Part shown: one piece after another, positions 28,401 to 36,301 of the stretch | Layout: each line of letters opens with the position of its first letter | How positions within the stretch are numbered: the stretch's first letter is position 1 | DNA from: Sphingomonas glaciei | GTDB lineage: Bacteria > Pseudomonadota > Alphaproteobacteria > Sphingomonadales > Sphingomonadaceae | DNA: 64,000 nt | Direction of reading: 5' to 3' | NCBI RefSeq assembly: GCF_023380025.1 | Contig: NZ_CP097253.1 | Location: 868,001-932,000 of the forward strand | Notes under the pieces: model-generated | What the model was told of the DNA's origin: nothing | The model's database searches: none | What the model saw: only the letters and a program-made list of their open reading frames with translations | Program-made: the position numbers and the translations under genes

Positions 28401-29313
28401 GGGCGTTCCTCCTTTGTGCGTCATCGCAGGGCCGACCGCCAGCGGCAAGTCGGGTCTGGCGGTCACGCTTGCTCAACGCGCGAACGGCGTGATCGTCAAC
28501 GCCGACAGCGCTCAGGTTTATTCGGACCTGCAAGTGCTGAGCGCGCGGCCCGGCGCCGACGAGATGGGCGGCATCGAACATCGCCTTTTCGGCCACCGTG
28601 ATGGCGCCGTCTCCTGCAGCGCTGCCGACTGGGCAAGCGAGGCCAGGGCGGTGATCGCCGAGGTGCAGGGACGCGGCCAGTTGCCGATCCTTGTCGGCGG
28701 GACTGGCCTCTACCTCCGCACCCTTCTCGACGGCATTGCCGAGGTCCCTCCGATCGACCCCGTTACCCGATCCGAGGTCCGAACCGCTCCGGTTGCCGAC
28801 AATCACCGCCGCCTGGCCGAACATGATCCCGAGGCGGCCGCCCACCTTCACCCCAACGACACCACCCGCATCGCCCGCGCCCTGGAAGTTGTGCTGTCGA
28901 CCGGCCGCAACCTTAAAGACTGGCAGGCGCGGACCGTCGGCGGCATCCGCGGCAAAGTGACGCTGTTGGGGACGGTCCTGATGCCCGCGGCCGACATGCT
29001 GTCCGCCGCCATCGACCAGCGCTTCTGCGCGATGGTCGAAGGCGGAGCGATCGACGAGGTCAGCCGCCTGCTCGCCCGCCGGCTCTCCCCCGCCCTGCCG
29101 GTGATGCGCGCCATCGGGGTGCCCGAGATTGTCAGCTTCCTGACCGGCAACACCGACCGATCGGCAATGATCGCCGCCGGGCAGCTCGCTACCCGGCAAT
29201 ATGCCAAGCGCCAGCGGACCTGGTTCCGGGGGCAGGAGCTGGGTCTGGCGCGAGAAGCCGATCGCGACGCCGCCTTGCGCGGCCTTCTCGCCGACGCCAA
29301 GGAAAGCGGATGA
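28393..29313 (+). CDS. miaA: tRNA dimethylallyltransferase
   Basis: MiaA adds the isopentenyl group to A37 of tRNAs reading UNN codons. The 306-residue protein has the P-loop GPTASGKSGLAV, the DSAQVY/D and GGTGLYLRTLLDGIA motifs and the C-terminal TRQYAKRQRTWFRGQ motif. The ATG at 28393 begins eight bases within the 5' end of the oppositely transcribed serB. Its 3' end overlaps the next gene by four bases (ATGA), coupling the reductoisomerase-like gene. Confidence 0.97.
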   Translation: MNKGVPPLCVIAGPTASGKSGLAVTLAQRANGVIVNADSAQVYSDLQVLSARPGADEMGGIEHRLFGHRDGAVSCSAADWASEARAVIAEVQGRGQLPILVGGTGLYLRTLLDGIAEVPPIDPVTRSEVRTAPVADNHRRLAEHDPEAAAHLHPNDTTRIARALEVVLSTGRNLKDWQARTVGGIRGKVTLLGTVLMPAADMLSAAIDQRFCAMVEGGAIDEVSRLLARRLSPALPVMRAIGVPEIVSFLTGNTDRSAMIAAGQLATRQYAKRQRTWFRGQELGLAREADRDAALRGLLADAKESG

Positions 29314-30272
29314 TAGGCGACGCCGACCTCGATCCCGCTCCGTTGGCCGGGCGCACCGTCGCGATCATCGGCTTCGGCAACCAGGGCCGCGCCCAGGCGC
29401 TCAACCTGCGCGACAGCGGAATCGCCGTCCGCGTCGGATTGCGGCCCGGTAGCCAGCGCGAGGAACATGCACGCGGCCAGGGCCTGACTGTGCTCGCGCC
29501 CGTCGAGGCCGTGCAAGGGGCCGACATCGTCGCCCTGCTCGCCCCCGACGAACATCTCCCGTCCATCTATGCGGGGATCGAAGCCGCGCTGAAGCCCGGC
29601 GCGGCGCTGGATTTCGCCCATGGCCTGTGCATCCATTACGGTCTGATCGAGCCGCGCGCCGACCTCGACGTCATCATGGTTGCACCGAAGGGCCCCGGCG
29701 CGGCCCTGCGCCGCCTGTATGGGGAAGGCCGCGGCATGGTGGCGCTGGCCGCAGTCGCGCAGGATGCGACCGGCGCGGCCTGGCCGCTCACCCTCGCCTA
29801 TGCCCAGGCGCTCGGCAGCGGGCGGAAGGGCGCAGGCGTGCTCCGCTCGACCTTTGAGCAAGAGACGCTGTCCGACCTGTTCAACGAGGCCGCGGTGGTG
29901 TGGGGCGCGGTCCCGGCCCTGCTCGAAGCGGGCTTCGACACGTTGGTGGAGGCCGGGATCGATCCGCAACTCGCCTATCTCGAATGCGTGTCCGAACTGA
30001 AGCTGCTCGCCGATCTGGTCGAAGCCCGCGGCATCGCCGGCATGCGCGAGGCGATCAGCAATACCGCCGAACTCGGCGCCTCGCTCGGCGGGCCATGGCT
30101 GGTCGACGATGGGGTGAAACACCGGATGAGGGCCGTCCTTGCCGGCCTCAGCGGCGATGCCTTTGCCCGCTCGCTCACTGCCGAAGCGTCGGCCAACTAT
30201 CCCCGGCTGCGCGCCGAACGCCGAACCGCTGCGTCCTCGGCGCTGGAAGCCGCCCGCAAGTCGCTACTTTAG
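29310..30272 (+). CDS. Ketol-acid reductoisomerase family protein (divergent IlvC-like)
   Basis: The 320-residue protein aligns in outline with class I ketol-acid reductoisomerase, which converts acetolactate or acetohydroxybutyrate in branched-chain amino acid synthesis. A Rossmann motif VAIIGFGNQGRAQALNLRDSG opens the N-terminus, followed by DFAHG, VMVAPKGPGAALR, and the metal-binding helical part DLFNEAAVVWG, LLEAGFDTLVEAGIDPQLAYLE and AISNTAELG. The usual N-terminal YYD strand is missing and several positions differ from typical IlvC (for example CVSELKLLADL for the commoner HELKLI). It overlaps the miaA stop and stands without ilvB or ilvN. It is either this genome's diverged IlvC or a paralogue with another substrate. 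Confidence 0.8.
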   Translation: MIGDADLDPAPLAGRTVAIIGFGNQGRAQALNLRDSGIAVRVGLRPGSQREEHARGQGLTVLAPVEAVQGADIVALLAPDEHLPSIYAGIEAALKPGAALDFAHGLCIHYGLIEPRADLDVIMVAPKGPGAALRRLYGEGRGMVALAAVAQDATGAAWPLTLAYAQALGSGRKGAGVLRSTFEQETLSDLFNEAAVVWGAVPALLEAGFDTLVEAGIDPQLAYLECVSELKLLADLVEARGIAGMREAISNTAELGASLGGPWLVDDGVKHRMRAVLAGLSGDAFARSLTAEASANYPRLRAERRTAASSALEAARKSLL

Positions 30273-30439
30273 CCGATGACCTCGGGCGCCTGCCAGCGTT
30301 CGCCGACACTGGCGCGCTCGGCATAGACGCGCTGCAGGCGGCGATGCACTCCCGCCGCGACCGGGTCCGTTGCCTTCTCGGCCCGCTCCTCCTCCTCGGC
30401 GGCGCGGCGGGCGAAATAGATGCGGCTGTCCTCGATCAT
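30269..30439 (-). CDS. Small hypothetical protein (56 aa)
   Basis: A short gene with a good start: ATG at 30439 preceded by GAGGAAGGG at a suitable distance. The product (MIEDSRIYFARRAAEEEERA...) is a charged, mainly helical peptide that ends IG. I recall similar small proteins of the form YFARRAAEE...ATDP as frequent in sphingomonads, without known function. It overlaps the end of the reductoisomerase-like gene by four bases on the other strand. A longer reading to 30496 would overlap the terminator of the adjacent barrel gene, so the shorter start is preferred. Confidence 0.6.
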   Translation of the reverse strand: MIEDSRIYFARRAAEEEERAEKATDPVAAGVHRRLQRVYAERASVGERWQAPEVIG

Positions 30440-30493
30440 GATCCGCCCTTCCTCGGTCCGGATCCGAAACCATAGCAGATGATCGCCAATCCG

Positions 30494-30529
30494 CAAAAAA
30501 AGGGGCGCCCGGACCAGCCGGACGCCCCT
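30494..30529 (-). terminator. Intrinsic terminator of the outer-membrane barrel gene
   Basis: Read on the minus strand, a stem of twelve pairs with one mismatch (AGGGGCGTCCGG / CCGGGCGCCCCT, loop of four) is followed by seven or more T residues, the clearest intrinsic terminator in the window. A second perfect 7-base hairpin (30537-30553, loop GAG) stands between it and the stop codon at 30560. Confidence 0.93.
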
Positions 30530-30559
30530 CGTTCGAGACCCTTGAGAAGGGTCGGTCGT

Positions 30560-31150
30560 TTAGAAGCGGGTACCGACCGTCGCGGCGACCTGATGGCGCA
30601 CGAGATCGCCCTCATAGTTGCTGTAGCGATACTCGCCGCCCACGTACGACTTGCCGGTGAGCGCGAACTGCGCGCCGGCACCCAGACGGTAACCGTCCAC
30701 ATTGTCGGTGTAGGTGGTGTAAGTGGGCACCGGGGTGAGGCGCGTGACGGTCTCGGCCAGTGTGAAGCGGGCGTTGGTGTAGCCGCCCTTCAGATAGACG
30801 TTGCTGCCGTCCGCACCCAGCGGGAAGCTGACTCGGCCACCGGCGTAGAGGTCACGACCGGCGCTGATCTTGCCGGCAAACGTATTCTTCTTGGCGGTCG
30901 AGTCCGAGGCCTCGAGATCGGCGCCCAGGGACACGCCATTGCCCAGTGCTACGTCGTAGCCGACACCAAGGCCGTAAAGCACGCCCTCGTCCTTGAACTT
31001 GCCATTCGCGACGGCGTCCGAGATATCGAGACGCAGGGCATCATAGCCCACCAGCGCCTCGACGCGCGGACCCTGCGGCGCCTGCGCAAGCGCCGGGGTG
31101 GCGGCAAGGGCGACTGTGGCGACGGCGGTCAGCGCAACAAACTTTTTCAC
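30560..31150 (-). CDS. Outer-membrane beta-barrel protein
   Basis: The 196-residue product starts at GTG 31150 with a signal peptide (KKFVALTAVATVALAATPALAQ). The mature part is a chain of alternating amphipathic strands (VEALVGYDALRL, GVLYGLGVGYDVALG, YVGGEYRYSNYEG) ending in VAATVGTRF, the C-terminal aromatic signature for BAM-assisted insertion. Size and pattern fit an OmpA-like or OmpW-like eight-stranded barrel. Function is not deducible; such proteins are often abundant in sphingomonads. The ribosome binding site GGGAG is seven bases before GTG and lies in a paired leader. The transcript ends at a strong terminator, so it is monocistronic. Confidence 0.9.
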   Translation of the reverse strand: MKKFVALTAVATVALAATPALAQAPQGPRVEALVGYDALRLDISDAVANGKFKDEGVLYGLGVGYDVALGNGVSLGADLEASDSTAKKNTFAGKISAGRDLYAGGRVSFPLGADGSNVYLKGGYTNARFTLAETVTRLTPVPTYTTYTDNVDGYRLGAGAQFALTGKSYVGGEYRYSNYEGDLVRHQVAATVGTRF

Positions 31151-31155
31151 AGATA

Positions 31156-31249
31156 TTCTCCCGATCTTTTCATTGGAGCAGCCCAAAGCAACTCGCTGCT
31201 CACGGCCAGATGTGGTGCCGTGTGCGAGAATGAAAGATGATCGGGAGAA
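31156..31249 (-). promoter_or_regulatory. Structured 5' leader (three-way junction) burying the ribosome binding site
   Basis: The leader RNA folds as seen in sequence: 31156-31166 pairs perfectly with 31239-31249 (11 bp), and 31168-31174 with 31229-31235 (7 bp), forming a closing stem with a small internal loop. Two hairpins are enclosed, 31176-31182 with 31195-31201 and 31202-31206 with 31217-31221. The Shine-Dalgarno GGGAG (complement of 31158-31162) sits entirely inside the closing stem, so opening it should control translation. This matches an RNA thermometer, riboswitch or protein-binding autoregulatory element; no known class was recognised. Confidence 0.6.
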
Positions 31250-31302
31250 GAAGTTGCGCCGTTCATGTGCGGGCAAGGCAAATACCTTGCCGCTGCCATG
31301 TT

Positions 31303-31320
31303 GATGAACAATGGTTCATC
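31303..31320. promoter_or_regulatory. Palindrome GATGAAC-N4-GTTCATC upstream of barrel gene
   Basis: A perfect 7+7 inverted repeat with a 4-base spacer lies about 155 bases upstream of the barrel gene start, in the 222-base gap before purC. A second hairpin, GGCAAGG/CCTTGCC, is at 31272-31291. The first looks like an operator for a dimeric repressor or activator; neither has a T-tract. Confidence 0.45.
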
Positions 31321-31372
31321 TTACTGACTGGCGACGCTTAATCTGGGTTTCGCTTCTCCAGTCACACAGATG

Positions 31373-32155
31373 TTACTTGCCGCGTTTCTTGCGATGACTG
31401 TCGAAGTCCAAGACACTGTTCTCGCCTTCCTGCCCTTCAAGCAGGCCAAGCCGGCGCGCGACTTCCTGATAGGCCTCGGCTTCGCCGCCAAGACCCTGCC
31501 GAAAGCGGTCTTTGTCGAGCTTCTCGCCCGAGCGCATGTCCCACAGGCGGCACCCGTCCGGACTGATCTCGTCGGCCAGGATGATGCGCGCGAAGTCGTT
31601 CTCCCACACCCGTCCGAACTCCAGCTTGAAGTCGACCAACCGGATGCCGATCGCCGCGAACAGCCCGGCCATGAAATCGTTCACCCGGATCGCCATGTCG
31701 GCGATGTCGTTCATCTCCTCCTGGCTGGCCCAGCCGAAGCAGGCGATGTGCTCGTCGGTGACAAGAGGGTCGCCCAGCGCATCGTCCTTGAGGTAATATT
31801 CGATGATCGTGCGCGGCAGCTGCGTGCCTTCCTCGATTCCGAGGCGCTTGGACAGCGAACCCGCCGCGACGTTGCGGACGACGACCTCGATCGGCACGAT
31901 CTCGACCTGCCGGATCAGCTGCTCGCGCATGTTGAGGCGGCGGATGAAATGCGTCGGGACGCCGATCGTCGCGAGTGAGGTGAAGATATGCTCGGAAATC
32001 CGGTTGTTGATCACACCCTTGCCGCTGATCGTGCCACGCTTCTGCGCGTTGAAGGCGGTGGCGTCGTCCTTGAAATACTGGATCAGCGTGCCGGGCTCGG
32101 GACCCTCATAGAGGATCTTGGCCTTGCCTTCGTAGATCTGCCGGCGGCGAGCCAT
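31373..32155 (-). CDS. purC: Phosphoribosylaminoimidazole-succinocarboxamide synthase
   Basis: PurC joins aspartate to CAIR in de novo purine synthesis. The 260-residue protein starts at ATG 32155 with [15 protein letters not shown], has [33 protein letters not shown] and the C-terminal [23 protein letters not shown] and DRFRQGLG. This is the longer alphaproteobacterial form with an extra C-terminal tail ending in a basic HRKKRGK. It stands alone, 76 bases from the thioesterase gene on the same strand. Confidence 0.97.
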   Translation of the reverse strand: MARRRQIYEGKAKILYEGPEPGTLIQYFKDDATAFNAQKRGTISGKGVINNRISEHIFTSLATIGVPTHFIRRLNMREQLIRQVEIVPIEVVVRNVAAGSLSKRLGIEEGTQLPRTIIEYYLKDDALGDPLVTDEHIACFGWASQEEMNDIADMAIRVNDFMAGLFAAIGIRLVDFKLEFGRVWENDFARIILADEISPDGCRLWDMRSGEKLDKDRFRQGLGGEAEAYQEVARRLGLLEGQEGENSVLDFDSHRKKRGK

Positions 32156-32231
32156 GGGCGTACGCTTTCATCTGGAGGTCGGTTCGCCACGCCATAGAAG
32201 CCGCCCGCGCGCGGCGCAACGAAGCTCCGGC

Positions 32232-33014
32232 CTAGACGAAGATCGCGACGGTCTGGCTTCCGGCCAGCACCCGGCGGCCCGCCGCGTCCCACACCGACAT
32301 CGCCTGGCGCGAATAGCCGTCGGCGGTGCTCTGCGACGTGGCATGGCACAGGTACCAGGCCGCGGCGTCGTCGGGCAGCCGGTCGAGGTCGAAATTCCAC
32401 GACAGGCTGCTGATCACGCCGAATTCCGGGAATGCCGGCATCGAGGCCGGCGGAAGCACGTCGGCCAGCGCGATCAGCGAGACCAGGGGATCGGCCCCGT
32501 CGGCATCGCGCATCCGCGCCCACATCACGAATTCGGGCTCACCGCCGCTGAAGGGCAATCCGCCCGACACGTGGCGGATGTCGTAATTGGTGGCGAAAGT
32601 CGGCCCCTGCCCTGCCTTCAGCACCGCCGGCAGGTCGTCAGGGGCCGGAGCGGCGGGAGCGATCGCCCGCTCGTGCATTACCTTAGACGGCCGGGCCGCG
32701 CCGCAAAAAAAGGTCAGCCGGGCGGCAAGTCCCGCTTCGCCGTGGACGTCGACACCGACGGTGGTCGCCGACTTGCCGCGGCGCAGGACAGTCGGCTGCA
32801 GGGTCAGCCGGCCGGCCGCAGGTCCGACGAACGCCGCCTGGACCGACCGAAGGGGCGGCAGGTCGGGAACGGTGTGCGCCGCTGCCGCCCAGCCCAAGGC
32901 TGCCGTCATGCCGCCATAGAGCGTCCGCCCCTGGCTCCAGCTCGGCGGCGCCTCGAGGGTCAGCGGGTCGCCCGACAGCGAGGCGACGACGGTGGCAAGC
33001 GAAGGATGGTCCAT
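32232..33014 (-). CDS. Acyl-CoA thioesterase family protein
   Basis: The 260-residue protein looks like a double hot-dog thioesterase: the N-terminal half carries QGRTLYGGMTAALGWAA and the second half carries DPLVSLIALADVLPPA and SLSWNFDLDRL, ending DAAGRRVLAGSQTVAIFV, typical of TesB-like or 4HBT_3 proteins. These hydrolyse acyl-CoA; the chain length is unknown. The ATG at 33014 is eight bases after the stop of the neighbouring antiporter gene, so the two are probably co-transcribed, although their functions are not obviously linked. Confidence 0.85.
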   Translation of the reverse strand: MDHPSLATVVASLSGDPLTLEAPPSWSQGRTLYGGMTAALGWAAAAHTVPDLPPLRSVQAAFVGPAAGRLTLQPTVLRRGKSATTVGVDVHGEAGLAARLTFFCGAARPSKVMHERAIAPAAPAPDDLPAVLKAGQGPTFATNYDIRHVSGGLPFSGGEPEFVMWARMRDADGADPLVSLIALADVLPPASMPAFPEFGVISSLSWNFDLDRLPDDAAAWYLCHATSQSTADGYSRQAMSVWDAAGRRVLAGSQTVAIFV

Positions 33015-33022
33015 GGGGCCTG

Positions 33023-34096
33023 TCAGGGAATGATGGTGGTTAGTAGATAGGCCGCGAAGATGGCCAGGTGCACCGACCCGTGCAGCAGCGTCGTCCGCCC
33101 CCGCGCCAGCGACAGGCTGCCGATGAACAGCGTCAGCGCCAGCAGGGTCACGCTCTTGTTGTCGAGCCCGAGCGCCAGCGGCAGCCCGAGCGCGAAGGAA
33201 GCGACTGTCACCGCCGGAATGGTCAGCCCGATCGTCGCCAGCGCCGATCCCAGCGCCAGGTTCAGGCTGGTCTGCAGGCGGTTGGACCGCGCCGCGCGGA
33301 CCGCGGCCACGCCTTCGGGGAGAAGAACGATCGCAGCAATGGCAATACCGACCAGGGTTAGTGGCAGGCCGGCGGAGGTCACCGCTTGTTCGAGCGGCTT
33401 GGACAGCGACTTGGCGAGCAGGATTACCGCGCCCAGGCTGATCAACAGTATGCCGAAGGAGATCCAGGTGGTCCTAAGGTCGGGCCGCTCCGCATGCGCT
33501 TCAGGAGACTTCTGGAGATCGCCCCGAGGCAGGAAATAGTCACGGTTGCCGACGGTCTGGACAAACACGAACACCAGATAGAGGATCAGCGAAAAGGCTG
33601 CGACGAACGCCAGCTGGGTGTTGCTGTAGACCGGTCCCGCTACGCTGGTGGTGAAGTTCGGAAGCACCAAGGTCAGCACCATCAGTGTCGCCAGCGTGCT
33701 CAGCGCCGCGGTTGCGCCGGTGCGGGTGAACCGCACTTCCTTCTGGTGCCGCGACGCCGCGATCAGGCACAGGCCGAGCAGCAGGTTCATGATGATCATC
33801 GCCGCCGCAAACACCGTGTCGCGGGCGAGGGTCGAAGCCGCGTCACGGTTGGCGAGCATCAGCGACAGGATCAGCCCGACCTCGATGATCGTCACCGCGA
33901 CCGCCAGGATCAGGGTGCCGAACGGCTCGCCCACCCGGTGCGCAACCAACTCAGCATGATGCACCGCGGCGATCACGACCCCGATCAGCACTGCGCCAGT
34001 GACGAGCGGCGGAATGCTGATCGACACGCCGGCGACGATCAACGCCCACCCCAGCAACGGGCCTACAATACTCGCCCAACTTCCAAGTCTCGCCAT
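33023..34096 (-). CDS. chaA: Calcium/sodium:proton antiporter (ChaA-like)
   Basis: The 357-residue protein has about ten or eleven hydrophobic segments and the CaCA-family pattern with two inverted repeats, each with an acidic signature (VAVTIIEVGLILSL near 90 and AAIVLLPEGVAAVRAARSNRLQTSLNLALGSALATIG near 265). ChaA exchanges calcium or sodium for protons across the inner membrane. The start ATG at 34096 is preceded by GGAGG with a spacing of about four; the frame can be extended upstream but with no ribosome site. It follows a strong hairpin after the S9 peptidase, so it likely has its own promoter. Confidence 0.88.
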   Translation of the reverse strand: MARLGSWASIVGPLLGWALIVAGVSISIPPLVTGAVLIGVVIAAVHHAELVAHRVGEPFGTLILAVAVTIIEVGLILSLMLANRDAASTLARDTVFAAAMIIMNLLLGLCLIAASRHQKEVRFTRTGATAALSTLATLMVLTLVLPNFTTSVAGPVYSNTQLAFVAAFSLILYLVFVFVQTVGNRDYFLPRGDLQKSPEAHAERPDLRTTWISFGILLISLGAVILLAKSLSKPLEQAVTSAGLPLTLVGIAIAAIVLLPEGVAAVRAARSNRLQTSLNLALGSALATIGLTIPAVTVASFALGLPLALGLDNKSVTLLALTLFIGSLSLARGRTTLLHGSVHLAIFAAYLLTTIIP

Positions 34097-34182
34097 GCCC
34101 CCTCCATGGAAAATGGGGGCGCAGATGTCGAGCGCTGGAAGGGTCAATGGCCGCGAAAGGTCACGATCCTTCCCACGCTAGG

Positions 34183-34210
34183 CGAAGCCGGGGCGCTGGC
34201 CCCGGCTTCG
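34183..34210. terminator. 12-bp perfect hairpin after S9 peptidase gene
   Basis: CGAAGCCGGGGC at 34183-34194 and GCCCCGGCTTCG at 34199-34210 form a perfect stem with a loop of four, 22 bases past the peptidase stop. No T-run follows, but the stability suggests transcript termination or 3' protection. Confidence 0.6.
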
Positions 34211-34232
34211 TTGAGCATACGAGGCAAGCGGA

Positions 34233-36251
34233 CTATTTGCCGCCCATCGCTTCCTTCAGGCCCGGGGCGAATTCGGCACCGTGCGGGACCTTGGCGGTCG
34301 ACATGGCGAGCGTGTCGCCAATCGGCTCCGCCCGACCACCGAGGCACTTCGACAGGAAGTTCTCGGTCACCGCATTGAATGCGATGTTGTTGACCGGACG
34401 GGCAAAGCCATGGCCCTCGTCGGGGAACAGGACATAGGTCACGGGGATGTCGCGGCTGCGCATGGCCTCGACGATCTGGTCGGCCTCGGCCTGCTTGACC
34501 CGCGGATCGTTGGCGCCCTGCCCGATCAGCAGCGGGCGCTGGATCTTGTCGGCCGAGAACAGTGGCGAGCGCTCCTTCAGCCAGGCCTTGCCGGCCTCAG
34601 TGTTCGGGTCGGCCATCCGTCCGTACAGCTGGGCACGCCCGGCTTCCCAATAGGCCGGGATCGACGCGAGCAGCGTGTTAAGGTTGGACGGCGCGACGAT
34701 CGCGACACCGCAGGCGAACTCGGTCGGGGTGAAGGCCATTCCGGCAAGCGTCGCATAGCCACCGTAACTGCCGCCCATGATCGCTACCTTGTCGTCGGTG
34801 GTGATCCCGTTCTTCACCGCCCAGTTGACCGCGTCGAGCAGATCGTTTTGCATCTCGCGGCCCCACGTGCCGTTGCCGGCCGCCAGGAATTTCTTCCCGA
34901 ATCCGGTCGAAGCGCGGAAATTGACGCTCATCACCGCATAGCCGCGATTGGCCAGCCACTGGTGGTAGCCGTTAAAGCCATAGCCATCGCGTCCCCATGG
35001 CCCGCCATGGACCAGCAACACCATCGGCACTGCCTTGTCGGGCCTGCCGTCGCCATTGCTGTCGCTTCCCGGCGGCAGGGTCAGGTAGCTCGGCAGGGTG
35101 AGGCCATCGCGGCTCTTGATCTCCAGCGTCTGCATCGGGCTGAGCGGCAGGCCGGCCAGCGCCGGGCGGCTGTCGAACAGCTTGGTCAGCTTCTTGGCCT
35201 GGCGATCGTAGAGATAGGTCGAACTTGGCCGGTCGGCATCGGCGGCTCCGACCACCCATAGCCGGTCGTCGGTGGTCCGCGACGAAATGCCGAAGTCGCC
35301 CTTCAGCTGCGTCTTGAGGAAGGCGAGGTCGCCGGCGATGGCATTGCCGACCGGCTTCCAGTCGTTGCGCAGGTAATTGACCGAATAACCTTCGAGCTCG
35401 CCGGTGCGCGGGTTGGCGATGCCGCCGCCGATGTCGGCCCGTGCATCCTGCGCGACCACCCGGGTCTTGCCGCTGGCGACGTCCTGCGCGACCAGCGCCG
35501 CCGTGTCGCGGCCGCGGCTGTCGACCCAGTAGAGCGTCTTGCCATCGGCGGTGAACCCGGCCGGCGATGTGGTTTGCGCATCTTCCAGACCGACGCTCGC
35601 GAACGGGGTCGCCGCCGCCTTGTTGTTCTCGATCCGAAAGAAATCGGTGCCGCCGTCCTTGCGCGGCTTGCTCGCCATGCGGACGTTGAGGTTCGCATCG
35701 GCGACAAAACCGGCGAACTCACCTTCGTTCATCAATACCGGCGTGGTCTTGCCGGTCTTTAGGTCAAGGCTGTGGACGTCGTGCCACTTGGGGTCGCGAT
35801 TGTTGAGGCCGATCAGTATCCGGTCGCGGATGGTCGGCGAAATGCTCATCACCTGGACGGTGGTCTTGGTGAACGGGGTCAGCAGTTTCGCGTCGCCGCC
35901 GGTCGGGCTGGCGGCGTACAGCAGGAAGTCCTCGTCGCCGCCCTTGTCGTTGACGAACAGCACCGAAGAGCTGTCCGGCGCCCAGAAATAGCTGCGGATC
36001 GGGCGGGTCTTCTCGGCCGTGACCGCCTTGGCGGCGGCGGGGTTGGACGCGGGCGCGACCCAGATGTTCATCACCCCATCGACCGGCGCGGTCCAGCTCA
36101 ACCACTTGCCGTCGGGTGAGATACGGGCGTTCGCCTTTTCGGGGTTGCCGAACAGGACGTCGCGGGGGATCAGCGGCAGGTTTGTCTGTGCCACGGCGGC
36201 TCCAGTCACGAATGTGGCGGCCGCGGTAGCGGCAAGAAGCAGTCGGCGCAT
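34233..36251 (-). CDS. S9 family peptidase (acylaminoacyl peptidase-like), exported
   Basis: The 672-residue protein begins with a signal peptide (MRRLLLAATAAATFVTGAAVAQ), then a beta-propeller region (about 30-400; SPDGKWLSWTAPVDG, GQNVMVIS-like blades) and a C-terminal alpha/beta-hydrolase domain. The nucleophile is in IMGGSYGGYATLAGMAF (about residue 494), the Asp in GANDPRVKQ, and the His in FPDEGHGFARP. Prolyl oligopeptidase-family enzymes of this type release dipeptides or acyl-amino acids from short peptides in the periplasm. A palindrome and a Shine-Dalgarno GGGGAG precede the start. Confidence 0.95.
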   Translation of the reverse strand: MRRLLLAATAAATFVTGAAVAQTNLPLIPRDVLFGNPEKANARISPDGKWLSWTAPVDGVMNIWVAPASNPAAAKAVTAEKTRPIRSYFWAPDSSSVLFVNDKGGDEDFLLYAASPTGGDAKLLTPFTKTTVQVMSISPTIRDRILIGLNNRDPKWHDVHSLDLKTGKTTPVLMNEGEFAGFVADANLNVRMASKPRKDGGTDFFRIENNKAAATPFASVGLEDAQTTSPAGFTADGKTLYWVDSRGRDTAALVAQDVASGKTRVVAQDARADIGGGIANPRTGELEGYSVNYLRNDWKPVGNAIAGDLAFLKTQLKGDFGISSRTTDDRLWVVGAADADRPSSTYLYDRQAKKLTKLFDSRPALAGLPLSPMQTLEIKSRDGLTLPSYLTLPPGSDSNGDGRPDKAVPMVLLVHGGPWGRDGYGFNGYHQWLANRGYAVMSVNFRASTGFGKKFLAAGNGTWGREMQNDLLDAVNWAVKNGITTDDKVAIMGGSYGGYATLAGMAFTPTEFACGVAIVAPSNLNTLLASIPAYWEAGRAQLYGRMADPNTEAGKAWLKERSPLFSADKIQRPLLIGQGANDPRVKQAEADQIVEAMRSRDIPVTYVLFPDEGHGFARPVNNIAFNAVTENFLSKCLGGRAEPIGDTLAMSTAKVPHGAEFAPGLKEAMGGK

Positions 36252-36266
36252 CGATTATCTCCCCAT

Positions 36267-36283
36267 TTCGACTCCGAGTCGAA
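36267..36283. promoter_or_regulatory. 17-base palindrome TTCGACTC-C-GAGTCGAA before S9 peptidase
   Basis: A perfect 8+8 inverted repeat around one base lies 16 bases upstream of the peptidase ATG and 19 bases beyond the parC stop. With a one-base centre it is more likely a protein-binding operator than an RNA hairpin, though a 7-bp stem with a 3-base loop is possible and would act as a parC 3' end. Confidence 0.4.
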
Positions 36284-36301
36284 GAGCGAGTTTAACGCCA
36301 A

